Position numbers and translations under genes: made by a program. The notes beneath the pieces were generated by a model. The model did not search any database. It was not told the origin of the DNA and worked only from the letters and a program-made list of their open reading frames with translations. A stretch of 64,000 nt of DNA from Apiotrichum sp. Y4204 (lineage: Eukaryota; Basidiomycota; Tremellomycetes; Trichosporonales; Trichosporonaceae), in assembly GCA_025531455.1 (NCBI GenBank), contig JAMYHL010000009.1, forward strand, positions 806,001-870,000. Direction: 5' to 3'. Shown one piece after another: positions 1-11,567 of the stretch; the first letter of the stretch is position 1; each line of letters begins with the position of its first letter.

Positions 1-169
1 ACGACGGCGATGCGTGCGAGGCCGGCGGCGTCTCCGAGTCCGGCGATGGCTGCGGCGGCGGGTCGGGCGAGGGCACAGCGGAGCGCGGGATACGCCCGTC
101 GTCCTCGTGCTCGTCATAGAAGGCCGGGTGGTCGACAGCGACAGGTGGCGGTGCGTGACCGGGGCACAT
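1..169 (-). CDS. partial hypothetical protein, runs off left edge
   Basis: On the minus strand an open frame runs from an ATG at 169-167 to the window edge, 56 codons with no stop. It encodes an acidic, Pro/Ser-rich stretch (MCPGHAPPPVAVDHPAFYDE at the start, then repeated PSP and DSETPP-like motifs). Codons mostly end in G or C, as in the clear genes of this window, while the DNA to the right at 170-2190 lacks that bias. A CCACAG acceptor lies 12 bases upstream of the ATG, and the frame is open through it, so this may be an internal exon and not the true start. No family is recognised. Confidence 0.45.
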   Translation of the reverse strand, partial: MCPGHAPPPVAVDHPAFYDEHEDDGRIPRSAVPSPDPPPQPSPDSETPPASHASPS

Positions 170-2191
170 TGCACGTGTGATATCTGTGGATTGTTGTGTG
201 GTTCTGCAGGTAGGGCAAATAGTGGTTAGCGACAGGGATGGTGGATTCTAGGAGTAGACTATGTCGACGCCATACACGATACATTAGACAAGAACAAGAG
301 AGAGAGAAAGAGAACAATGTTGCGCAGCTTTCGGTCGTCGTCGATGGCGATTCGGATGGGGTGCACCTGGCAACTAGTTGTCCGCAAGCTCCGCTCGCAT
401 CGGCGTCTGATGCTTCCCAGCTGGCCCACAGCTTCTAATTTACCATGCGGTCACCGCCGCCACCCCTGACATCACCCACAAAATGACGTGTAGTAAAAAA
501 AGGTTTTTGCCCCCCACGCGTTCTGCATGCACACATCACGCGAGCCAGCATTCGTTATGTAAGACGTTTCAAGTGCCAAGGCTCGTGTGTTTCTTGGTAT
601 GCTCCGGTGGCCACCCTGTGCCTGGCGCTCAGGGACAGCCTTCTTTCCCAGAGTCCGTGCACCCAGAGCTCCTGTGTGGGGTCGGCGGTTCGTGGGCTCT
701 GCTGGGGCAGCTGCGGCTTTGGCCTCTGTGTGCTGTGCGCAGCCGCGGCGCTGGGGGGCTTGGGGCTGATACAGGGGAGTTTGCAGCCTGCCTGCTGAGC
801 ACCGCCAATAGCGCAATAAAGGAAGGATCCGACCAGAGGGCGGGGTCGGCAATCCCAAACCGCGGAGGGCTGTGCGCTATTGCGCTGTGCAGAAGGGACA
901 GAGCAGCTGGAGCGGAAGCCTTGTGTCATGCGCAGCTTGTCTCTTTTCTTTTTCGGAGTGCTTTGTATTTATATATCAACAGCTTGCAAACATGGGGTTG
1001 AGCACCAGCCCAGCACCAGAGTTATGGGAAATGGAAAAATATGCGAGCTTACCAGCAATTCAGCAACTGTTGGACCAGAAAAGCAAACTACATCCTACCT
1101 CAGTTCAAGTCAAGTCCCTTTGCCTGCACTGTAGTTGCTGGCCCCTGAGCGAACGGCTGTCTGAAAGAAAAGTGGCTTGAAAGCGGTACAGAGGATAGAA
1201 TGAATGACAAGGAAACGTAATATTAATAGTGCAGGTCGTTGGTGATGCGTACAAGCGCACAGTTGCCTCTTCATACCTCTTGCCACCCAGCCCAAAAATT
1301 CAGCTCTTCCAACCCACCCAGGGGTTGCGCCACTCTCCGGCCACTTCCCGCCTCAGCGCCTCTTGATTTTGAGCACTGGTCTCCCGTCTGCGCGCTCCGA
1401 CCACCTCGGCGCTTCTGCCTGTCTGCTTTCGGGGTGAGGGGGCGCTCGCGAGGGGTAACTGTTCCTTTCCGATCTTGAGGTCCTCGGGGGATCCGCGGCT
1501 GTTCGACTCTTGTCCTCTGCTCTCGGGCCGTAACATTTTTCTCCCATGCCAGCCTCCAGCCTTTTTCCTTCCTAATTCTGCCAGCCGCCGTCAGCCATCC
1601 ACGCATCCACGCTCGCTGGCTTGCACGCGTCCTGTCCATTCAAAGCCATTCAACCCACCCACACGCACCCCAGCGCGTTCTGCGTTCTGCCTGTTGTGCC
1701 CTTTCTGCACCGACCAGACTGACACCGACCTCGTCGTATTGTCGTTGTTACCACACTCCATCACATCACCATCACCCCTTTCTCCTAATCTTCATCCCCA
1801 CAGACGAGCACTTGTTAAGTACCAAGTCTCGTCGCCCCTCCCGACACACACTCCTTGACTTCATCTTCCTCCCTCCCTTCGGCCTCCTAGCCGTCTTTTT
1901 GTTTGGGACCCTTCCCTCACCGCCCTTGTTCCTTTGCGCCGCGACCATCCTCGTCCTTCTCGACGAGACCCGTCCGCATTTACGCGCACAACCTTTTCAC
2001 TACCGCCAAAGACGTTTGACATCTTGGATCCGTGCAGTGCTTGCGACAGTCCCACAGGATCTGCCTTTTAAACGCTTGTTTGGCCAAGACCTTTACGAAC
2101 TTTCACCCAGCCTTCCTGGCCTTCCTCGTCGATTCGTACCTCTCTGACGAGTGCCACCCTTTTTTTCTCTTACATTCGGTAACCAACCAAC
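170..2191. other. intergenic leader, no gene seen
   Basis: No convincing coding exon was found on either strand. The right part (about 1260-2190) is strongly pyrimidine-rich on the plus strand, the usual look of promoter and 5' leader DNA upstream of genes in this window, and it ends at the start codon of the heparinase-like gene. Short open frames here have random composition. Confidence 0.5.
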
Positions 2192-5100
2192 ATGTCGTAC
2201 CAGCCAGTAGGCGGGAGCGGCTACAGCACCCCGACCCCTGGGCCGTACCGCGATGACCCCAGTGGCAACTATGGGTCGTACGGCGGCGCGCGGAGCAACG
2301 ACTGTGAGTAAAAGAGAAACACCAGTGTGGCAAAGCCTCCTCCATTCTGCACCGCATCGAACGTCCCTCGCAGATGTCTATCTGTTTGCCGCGCAAGCGC
2401 CGGATAGATTACATGCTTCCATGCATGTTGCCCCTATCACAGCTATCACAGCATGAACACTGGAGTGAAAGCTGGAGGCTGGTGCGGCAGGAGAAACGCT
2501 AGGGGAAAAACTGGCCAGTGCCCGCCCCGTGGCAGTGTTACGACTAGCAGTATTGTTCGTTGTTCTGATGTGCTGACACGAGGCAACCCCTTTCTTGCAA
2601 CACCGCCATCTCAACTGCTCCTCTCTTCAACCTTTCGTTCACTCTCCACCAATCTCCCGCCCCACTGCCATCGACATTCCTTTTAACCAACCCCGCTCCG
2701 TCTCGTTCTCCCCGACTTTTACCCACTCTTTCTTTGTCATTTCCTTCTCCGCAACACGGCCCTAATCACCATGGTCGCCAATTCTTACCATGGCTCTGCC
2801 GACTCTGTCTTGCCGAGACATAAAGACCCCATGGCTTCGGGCAACCCATACGCTGCGACTGGCTCGGAACACCCGCGTTCCTACCCCCAGAAGAAGTCGC
2901 GGAAAAAGCTCTGGATCCTGCTTGGCGTTCTTCTTTTGATTGGCATCATTGTTGGTGTAGTCGTCGGCGCAGTCGTTGGAACCCGCAACAACAAGGACAA
3001 CAACAAGACTTCCAGCGCCAATGACAAGTCCAACAGCGGTGCCAACAAGCCAAACGGCAACTCTGATAACAACAACGCGGGCAATGCCGGCCCCGACAAG
3101 GTCAACAGTGCGGTTGCCAGCCAGACAGACTCGTCCGGTCGCCCCACCGCTCTGCCTTCCCTCGTCTCTTACATCGACACCCCCGCAAAGGAGTACCGCG
3201 TTGGCTCCAATGGCAATGTCTACCTTCCTCTTGCAACGGACGTCTACATGCTTCCGGCCTACGGCATTGGTGTACGTGCTACTTGGCATGCCAAGAACTG
3301 ATGATATATATGCTGACTTGTAGACTGCTACTTCTGGATATGCTGCGCCGGCCATGAACACTGCGGCTGCCGACGATGGCAAGTGGCCTGCCGACCCTGA
3401 CTCGCCCTCGCAATCGAGCCCCCGTGCGCACCCTCGTCTCATTGCTCCTGGGTACAAGTGGGACGCTCTCAAGAAGAACCTCATTGCGGCCGACCCCTAC
3501 CTCAGCTACTGGAATGACACCATCATTGGCAACGCGTCTAAGACTCTTTCCGATCCTCCTGTCGAGTACAGATTTGACGGTGGACCCACTGGTTCGGGTG
3601 TTCTCGACGTCGCGCGTGAGGTCAAGATGAAGATCAAGAACTGGGCCTATGCGCACAGGATCACTGGTAACACCGAGTACGGAGCGCGTGTCTGGGCGGA
3701 GCTTCAGCACTCTGCCAACGTGGGCAATGTCTTGTCAAACGCTCCGTCCGGTGACATTTGGAACTGCGGCGGCCATTTCCTTGACTGCGCCGAGTTTACC
3801 AGCGCGTATGCCATTGCTTACGACTGGCTCTACGACTACTGGACCGAGGACCAGCGCACTTCGATCCGTGGTTGGATTGTCACCAACGGTCTCTCCAAGG
3901 GCACCCCAGCTGGATGGTGGGCTGGTGACGCCAACAAGGTCATCAACGGCAACTGGAACTGTGTTTCGAATGCTGGTCTGCTTCTCGGTTCCCTTGCTAT
4001 TGTCGACGAGGACACGACTGGCACTGCTTCGGCCCTGATTACTCGCACTATTGAGAACTCTAAGAACAACTGCTTCAAGGGCGCGTATTCGGACGGCACC
4101 TGGGCTGAGACTGCCAACTACTGGTACTTCGGTGCGACTGGTGCTGCCGAGATGGTTTCCGCCCTCCAGACTGCCTATGGTCAGAGCTTCGACCTTGACA
4201 CTGTCAACCCTGGCTGGAAGTTCAACTCCCTTGCCCACATGTACGTGCAGGGCATGACCTCGCTCTTCAACTACGGCGACCACGGACCCAACAAGTTCTC
4301 GTCGACCGCCAACTCGCTCATGCTCTGGGGCTCCCTGTACAACGAGCCTCGCTACACCCTTTACCAGCGTGACCAGTACGATGCTTCGGAGCCTTTCTCA
4401 ATGTTCTGGTACGACCCCTCCGTCTCTGGTGTCTGGTGGAACGGCCTCGCCATCGACAAGCACTTCGACGCCAAGGAGGGCGAATGGGTCGCTGCCCGCA
4501 GCTCGTGGACCGACAACTCAGGAAGCTACTGGGCCATGAAGGCTGGTTCGCTTCAGGACCACCAGAACCACAATGACCTCGACATCGGAGACTTCGTTCT
4601 TGATGCCATGGGACAGCGCTGGGCTGGTGAGCTCGGCTCCGACCAGTACCTGGGCTACCAATACTTCGACGGCGACACGCAGTCAGCCGGTCGCTGGAGC
4701 TACTACCGCAAGCGCACGGAAGGCCAGAACACTGTGCTTATTAACAAGGCGAACCAGCTCCTTTCTGCCGCGCCCACGGTCAAGTATGAGAGCTCCGGCA
4801 CTGAGCAGGGCGGCATGACCGCTCTTTCTCTCGACAAGTCGGACACCGCCTTCATGACCATTGACATGTCGTCTGCCTACGCTAGCGGAATGTAAGTGCA
4901 AACCAACAAATAGGCGGTAGACGCTGACTGTGCAGCACCGCCAAGCGTGGCATTCGTTTCCTGAATGGCCGTTCTCAGATTCTCCTCCAGGACGAGATCT
5001 CTGGCTCTGGCGTCAATGACATTATGTGGCGCATTCACACCAACGCTTCCGTTTCCGTTGACGGCGACGGAACCACAGCCACTCTGTCTCTGTCCGAGCG

Positions 5101-5392
5101 CACCATGAAGGTTCAGCTTCTCAACGCCCAGCCCGCTGGCCTCAAGTTCTCGACCATGCAGGACACGTACATCTCTGGCGAGTCGGGCATGCCTGTTTCG
5201 GGCGGCAATGCCGACAACATCAACGAGAGCATTCCCAACAACAGCACTGTCCTTGTTATTGAGAACTCGTCCGGCGGCAGCATGCACACCGAGGTCCTCT
5301 TCACTCCTCAGTGGCCGGGACGCGCCGACACCGACTACGTGACCCCTAGCTCTGTCGGCCTCGACTCATGGTCGCTCACCAGCCACAACTAA
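2192..5392 (+). CDS. membrane-anchored heparinase II/III-like protein
   Basis: Model: exons 2192-2303, 2826-3271, 3324-4891 and 4936-5392, 860 residues. The N-terminus is a Gly/Tyr/Pro/Ser-rich cytosolic tail, then basic residues (KKSRKK) and one transmembrane segment near 66-90, giving a type II membrane protein. An Asn/Ser-rich linker leads to a large alpha/alpha-barrel plus beta-sandwich region typical of heparinase II/III and alginate-lyase folds. The C-terminal domain holds the family signature: His599 and His602 in an HQNHND motif, then GDF, RWAGELGSDQY and YYRKRTEGQN. Such enzymes cleave acidic polysaccharides by beta-elimination; the substrate here is unknown. Introns 2 and 3 are well supported (GTACGT..TAG, GTAAGT..CAG, frame kept). 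Intron 1 is weak: it is 522 bp with an AAAG acceptor. An ATG at 2771 after a CT-rich tract would give an 841-residue form, so the N-terminus is uncertain. Family assignment is confident; catalytic activity is inference. Confidence 0.85.
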
Positions 5393-7265
5393 GGCGCTGC
5401 GCGCATCTCCCTACCCACCTCTCCAACTACTCTTTTTGGACAGTGTTAGTTTAGATCCCTCCGTGTCTCTTTCCGTATTTCCCTCTCCCCCATCCTCACG
5501 ATCCCTTGCATGACCCTTTTGGCCATGCAGCATGCATGGTCCTGGACAATCAAGATGGAGTAATTGCAGCAAGTGACCGTGACAAGGGCTACTGGCCGTT
5601 GTGTTCGAGCACTGTGACGCTGTCAACATGCTAACCATGATGAGCTGAAGCAAGTGACTGTGTGATGCACAGAGCAAGCCAGTCAGTATGGCAAAGTCAG
5701 GGCAAGTGCGCGGTTCTACTGTTCTAGATGGGCCTCCATTACCAAGTCGAGCAATCTGGCACGTTGGTGCAAGGAGTTGATAGGGCTGGAAGCCCCCGGA
5801 TAGTGTTCCACAATGTCAGGATCGGCTCCAGACTGAAAACACTGGCACAAGTCCTACCTGGCGATACCCTTGTGGTCTCCACTCCCATGCGGTAAAGGCC
5901 CCCATGGGTCGTGGGGCATGGGCCATGAGCGCATGGGCGTGTTACAAGTTACAATGGGCCGACAGGCGTGACTCCTCCTAATCTGGCAAGCCCGTGCGCA
6001 AAAGGCTGGAAGAGGTCTGGTGCACTGGAATCCTGATAGTGTAGTCCTGCAGGCTCTGTGGAGACGAAGTCGCCTCTTTCTGATTGATGAAAGTGGCAGC
6101 AGTGAGTTCCGCGAGTTGGGGCGCACTGGTGAGAAACTGAGCGGGCTGAGCGCAAATGAACAGTGCAGCACATTGGTTCTATGCCAGCTGGCCTGGGAGT
6201 AACGCGATGCTAAAAAAACCGCCAGTAGCAGATTGTTGGTTTCAGTATGCTATGCGTCGAGTGTCGTGTGGGTACAATTGTTTCAGCTCCGACCATTGAC
6301 CAGTGGAGCGCCACTTTCGGATTACAGAGAGTGGTCGAGATAGTAAGTTGGGGTGGAACGAGTGGCAGCAGCAGACCATTGGAGTTCGACCAGGACCGCA
6401 AAGGACACTGGACGTACAGCACATATCCTGTAGGAGACAACGCGCAAGAAGCAGATGGTGGCGGGGGTGGCGCCCGCGCGGGCCGCTTGTCGCCCGTCGG
6501 TCCTCGGTGTGGGATTGTGGGTCAACAAGGAAACCAAGCGACGAGCGCGACAAGAGGCGCAAGAGGCACCGAGGCACGCTTGCTGTGCATTGTCTTCATG
6601 TTTTCATGTCTCCATTCCATTGCCGTGTATACGCGTGCGTATCCTGGATGCTGGAATGGCAGCGCGAGGATCGGCTGATGCCACGGGCGACGATGGGAAC
6701 GCGCTCTGTACTGTATGACATGTTTTGCTTCTGAGACTTCTTCCTCTCAGCTTGGTTTCAGCTCCGTCATCGTCTCCATCCACCTTCCAACCTACAGAAG
6801 CCGAGCTCTACTCCGCCGTATCCGTCCTTCTCGGCGAAGTCGCGGCGTATCCTCAGACTCAAGCGCCGCGTCGTTGAGCTTGAGCTCGGCGCGCCACCTC
6901 TCTCGTCGCGGTCGCTGGCATCTAGATCTTCCTTCCCCACATTTGTTCACCGGACACTGTTCAGAACACTCCGCTATCTTGTCTCGGTTTATCGCTCGTA
7001 TCGCTTCTCCGGGTCTTCGTCACAGGTTTCGTTGGACTCTATCGATTCTCCCACCTCGCTGCTGGCAGCACTGTCCATCTCGCCACATCTCTGTTTGTTC
7101 GTATCGTCTTCCCTTATCCATTTGCGTCAATCTCGCTTCATCGCCGCCTTCCTCGTCCTCTTCACTACGTCTTCTCAACATCACTTCTTCTCTCTCTTCC
7201 TCTTCAACTTTGACTGTTCATCGTCTTCATCCTCGCCCACACCCGCACACATTTTACGGCCCGCA
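5393..7265. other. intergenic, 3' flank then CT-rich leader
   Basis: No gene was recognised. The left part is mixed sequence with a cluster of CATGGG words around 5880-5940. From about 6740 the plus strand becomes very pyrimidine-rich, matching the leaders seen before other genes, and runs up to a candidate start codon at 7266. Confidence 0.45.
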
Positions 7266-7305
7266 ATGGTGGACGCTTGGGCCGTTGGCCTCGTCGTTGG
7301 CACAA
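7266..7305 (+). CDS. tentative first exon of the CaaX protein
   Basis: An ATG in a fair context (CCGCAATGG) after a long CT-rich leader opens 13 codons (MVDAWAVGLVVGT) plus one base and meets a good GTGAGT donor. The phase matches the CTCACAG acceptor at 8938, so joining the two gives a continuous 799-residue frame with the gene downstream. The implied intron of 1,633 bp is far longer than any other here, and a phase match has a one-in-three chance of being accidental. Confidence 0.3.
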
Positions 7306-8938
7306 GTGAGTTTCGTGTCCAAGTTCCAGTCCCAATTCCAGTGTGTCTCCTGCGTGTGTTGGTCTTACGTCCTTGATCATAGGTCGTTGTCACTGTGAAC
7401 CTTCCGCGTGTCTATATATGTCTTCGTTCTGACCAACACCGGTGTCCTTCTGCGATTCTCCTGCTTGCTTCTTCCCTATCGCATCCCCTCCCTGTGCATC
7501 TCATCTGAGTGTTTCGGGGGTGGCTCACGACGCGGAGCTTCTCGTATTCTGCGTCCCTGTCTTGGGGGAAACCACGCGGACGACAGCCTGGTCTCTCGGG
7601 CCATGTGTGTCTGGCCCTCATTTCGGGACTTGATTGCCACTCGCCGAGATCGAGATCGCGGGCCAGAAAACGGGGACCACGAAGCTCTTACACGACTATG
7701 ATTCATGTCGCTCCTCGCGTTTCAACGCGTAGATGTACGCTAGCTCAGGAGCAGCGAGCCGGAGTGCCGAGGTCGGGGCACAAGAAATACAGGAGACGCG
7801 GCGGGATACGTGGAGCCAAAACTCTCGTTTGCAACGACCCTTCGCGGTACACCCTGCCGCGACCCCGACGGTCGTTGCGGATGAGTCGACGCGCCGCGTG
7901 CCTGGCGAGTCGCGGCCACTGGCCGGCACTTATGGTACAAGGGATCACCCGGTGGCGACAAACTGCTCGCATCCGGGTCATGACATTATTGCAGCGAGAC
8001 CTTCTGCAGGTAGTGTTGTGGACGCCGTGCAATATGTGCAGAGGGCTCCCACGCACATTGCAGGCTTCTGCTTCCCGGCACAGATGCTCTTGTGCGCGGG
8101 AACAAGGTTTGATCTGCAGCAGACGGTAAGGAGTGTGTTGTGCAGTACGGGTACCCGCTCCCGTTTGCCCTGGACCCTTGTGCTGTCATGATGAGGTGTT
8201 GTCTATGAACGGTGATGGGGCACAAGTCCAGCTCGGGAGGTTTGGCCTGCGAATACGTGCAGACGGCATGAAGTGCTGCATGGAAGGGGGACAGGTTGAT
8301 GGGTGACGATGTGGCCATAGCGGCGTTGGCTGGACATGTCTAGGGTTGTATCCAGCCTGTTTGTGTTTGGCTGCGCGCACGTATCCACTCTCCGGAAGCC
8401 TGGACCGTTACATGGCTTGTTCATCCCTGTCCACTCGCCATCAATCCCATCTGGCGTCCTTGCTCTTTTCATTTCTGTCTTCATTCCTGCCCTTGTTGGA
8501 GAGTTTATCACGGAAGACGTTCGGCAGCGAGCTATCGCATGCAAAACGGGCCCCGTCTCCGCTCTCAGGTCCTCACTAGATCACTTGTCCAATTGCCACC
8601 GTGCCCTCGCTGTCCCTCAGCTCCTAACCTTGGCGACCATACTCCACACATTGGACTCCTCCCCATCTCGCTCCTCTTCTCCGACCTTCACTTGTGCTTG
8701 TTTGTTGACACTTTTATCGCTCTGTTCTCACGACACTTGGTTCGCATCGTCCGCTTCTTGGCTCCTCACGTTTCCACGACCGTGCATCACCGCCGCCTGT
8801 GTCCGTCGGTGGCTTGCTTCCCGTCTGGATTTCCACCTCCTGTCTGCCGCGCGCTGCCCGCTTCGCTGCGACAACAACCCCTTGTTTGTCTCCCTCGCCC
8901 AACCGCCCCTCGCTCGTTGTCACCCATCTCACTCACAG
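7306..8938. other. possible very long first intron or leader
   Basis: No recognisable coding exon. The last 500 bases are pyrimidine-rich on the plus strand and end in a CATCTCACTCACAG acceptor-like tract. An ATG at 8539 is in frame with the downstream gene, but the 133 codons it would add have leader-like composition and look unlike the rest of the protein. Confidence 0.35.
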
Positions 8939-11298
8939 CGCCGCCGTCCAAAGACTACAATCACTTCAACGGCCACCATCCTTCATTCGTACACAGCATC
9001 AACACTCCTTCATCGACCCGCCCTTACACCACCACCACTTCCCGCTCCCGTTCGGATTCGGCTTCGGCGACCCGCCAAGCGTCGACAAAACCCTCTCCCA
9101 CTTCCTCCCGAGACGACTCAGTCACAGACTCAAAGAGCTATCGCAGCAGCCCACAATCAGTGCAGTCATTGAACCACTCGGTCAGGCGCCCCCAGGAGGT
9201 CTCGTGCGCATCATCTGCGAGCGGCGCACGTCCGAGGAAGAACTCTCACCATCAGCAACTATCGCGGGGACCAAGTCCAACGGCCAGCAGGACTCCCGCC
9301 AGCCGTACGCGTTCACGTGCCGGCTCGACTAGCTCGGTAGCGTACACCACGGCCCACTCGACTTTCAATTCGACCTCGTATCTTATTGACACGGACTGTC
9401 CGCGCACTCCCAATACGGCTAACGGGTACACCTCGTCCCGCCCTACGACTCCGCGGCTCACTACCCCGTCCCGCCCGACCACACCGCGTCTCGCCGGGAC
9501 CTCGGCTAGTGATCAGCCGCCGTCGACGCCGCGCTCGCGGATCCCCACTCGGCCCCGCGCATACTCGGCGTCGGCTGTCGACGTGAACGTCCAGGAGACA
9601 CTTGCGGACGAGCACGATCACAACAACAGTTCCCGCTACGTGCCTCCGGTTCCTCCCATACGCATTCCTCGCGGGGGATCGTCACCTGCGTCGTCGACGA
9701 GTTCCCATACTCATCCGACCCAATCATTTCCGGGTCCACCCCCCTCGCCCTCCTTTGACATGTCGGTTTCTACGCGCGCACCTGATCCTCCGCACCGCTT
9801 AGGAATGGGACCTCACGGACCGCACCAGGGTTCTCCCAGCGCGCCATCTGGAATTCCCGTCTTGAAGAGCCGAACGAAAAGCATGGTTCGCTCACCAAGT
9901 CCAGAACTTCCCACCGCGTCGGAGTCGATGAACGAACCCCCACCGTTTCGCGTTGACCTTGACGCTGCACTCGCAGAGATTGAGGACGAGTTTGAGGTCC
10001 GAGCCATCCAGAAGTTTGCGTCAGCACGGCCAAATCCTTCGGCCCCGGTACAACGACAGCCACGTAAATCGACATCGTCCCCGCCAACGCCGGTCACGCC
10101 AGTGACACCAGTGGCGACAATTGCCTCTTCCGGATCTGGACCGTCGAAACAGCGAAACACTGGTCGGTCACGAACTGGCACTCCAAACGGGACACCTGGA
10201 GGCACTCCTAATGGCACTGTCCGCAATGTACGACAGCCGCGGGCGTCTGCGGGGCGTGCAGGCGCGGTGGATACTCCACCTGGAGGCAAGGCGGTAGCGT
10301 CGCGGAAACGTCAAGGATCAGATGTCGCACGTGGTGTCAACCCTCCTACCCGCGCACGCCGGCAGTCCTCCAACACCACCACAGACTCCCTCCCGAGTCG
10401 ACCACGTCGGTCGTCGGCCAACACAGCAACCGCACGACCCAAGTCGAACACAGCAAAGCCGCGACTACGTGCTGCTACAGTCTCACCACCAGGATCACTG
10501 GGCCCTCAGGCTCGTTTAGGTGTCGCTGCACATTTCGTGCCACCAGAGACAGGGTTTGCTCCTCCGAAAGGCGCAGACTGGGACGACGTCGTGCTCCCCG
10601 CTGTTGCAAAGAAGTTAGGCATTGCTGTTGCCACAAACAATAGCGCCGAAGGAAGGACCAGTGGAGAGGATGAACCACCAAGTGGGGAGGACGAACGAGA
10701 TCTCGCAGTTGAATGGGACAAGGACGGGACGCCAATCCGGTGGGAGAAGCAGAGTGTCAGCAGTCGAGCCGGAATGAATACTTCGGGCTATGAAGACACC
10801 TACCGAGGGCCTGATGACTATTACTACGGCGAGGAGGAATCGTTCAACGACGACTTCGGGCCTGACTATGCGCAGGCCCAGGGCGACGAGGTCCCTCGCA
10901 GTCCCGACTCTGGCATCGAGCTGGTATCGATTCGCACGAGTGCTGGGCGGCCGACAACTCTCGAACGGGCAGAGTCAGGTCCGACAGGTGACGACATGTC
11001 GCAGCCGTTCCCCGTCCGGCCACCGCGAGCCAACCCGCCTCCGGGCCAGCTGCCACCGCAGCCGCATCAGCAGTACCCGCATCCTCCACAGCAAATGCCG
11101 CAGCCGCAGCCTTACATGCGCCCGGCTCCCGCACCGCCGACATTCCCATCTTCGCCCGTCGCGCCTTTCGCTCACGCGTCGCCGCCTGGGCCGCAGCCGC
11201 AGGCCAGCAATGGTACGGGCAAGGGCAAGGGTAAGAAGGGCAAGGGCGGCGACAACGACGATATCCAGCGCGGGGGGTGCGCGTGCATTATCATGTAG
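8939..11298 (+). CDS. Ser/Pro/Arg-rich protein with C-terminal CaaX box
   Basis: A single long exon of about 786 codons encodes a mostly disordered protein rich in Ser, Thr, Pro and Arg, with many TTPR, SRPTTPR and GTPNGTPGG repeats suited to proline-directed phosphorylation. An ordered-looking island near the middle reads GADWDDVVLPAVAKKLG. The tail has a basic Lys/Gly stretch (GKGKGKKGKGG) and ends in CACIIM. The last four residues CIIM form a CaaX box, with Met favouring farnesylation; the nearby second Cys could be palmitoylated. Together these suggest a peripheral membrane scaffold, as inference. There is no suitable in-frame ATG between 8939 and about 9760, so translation should begin in an upstream exon (see 7266) or at the unlikely ATG 8539. 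It converges with kynureninase 269 bp downstream. No named family is recognised. Confidence 0.75.
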
Positions 11299-11567
11299 CT
11301 TAGGCGTCGTGCCTGCCATGTTATTACTTTAGTATATGCTAAGAGGATCTAATGGCAGACGGCATGGTGAGAGCCAGGCGACTGACAGCTTTGGAGAACT
11401 GTCACTAACTGCTAACAACTCAACCAGTTGCCAGTGCTCGTCCTGTACTCTCTTTCGCCTCCCACCACTGCACACTTGTCTAGCTACAGTGCGATGAATG
11501 TGCATTTCTCGATCCGAACCTGGGCCTATCCCGGTCCGGTCAAACCTAAGCTACTAAGTATACAAAT

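Noticed and set aside
483..1001. 172-codon plus-strand open frame near the left end
   Set aside because: Cys/Ala/Leu-rich random composition, no motif, overlapping open frames of similar length on the other strand; consistent with GC-rich noise.
8539..8938. In-frame ATG extension of the CaaX protein
   Set aside because: The added residues look like translated CT-rich leader (Leu/Pro/Ser/Cys/His mix) and a good acceptor lies exactly where protein-like sequence begins.
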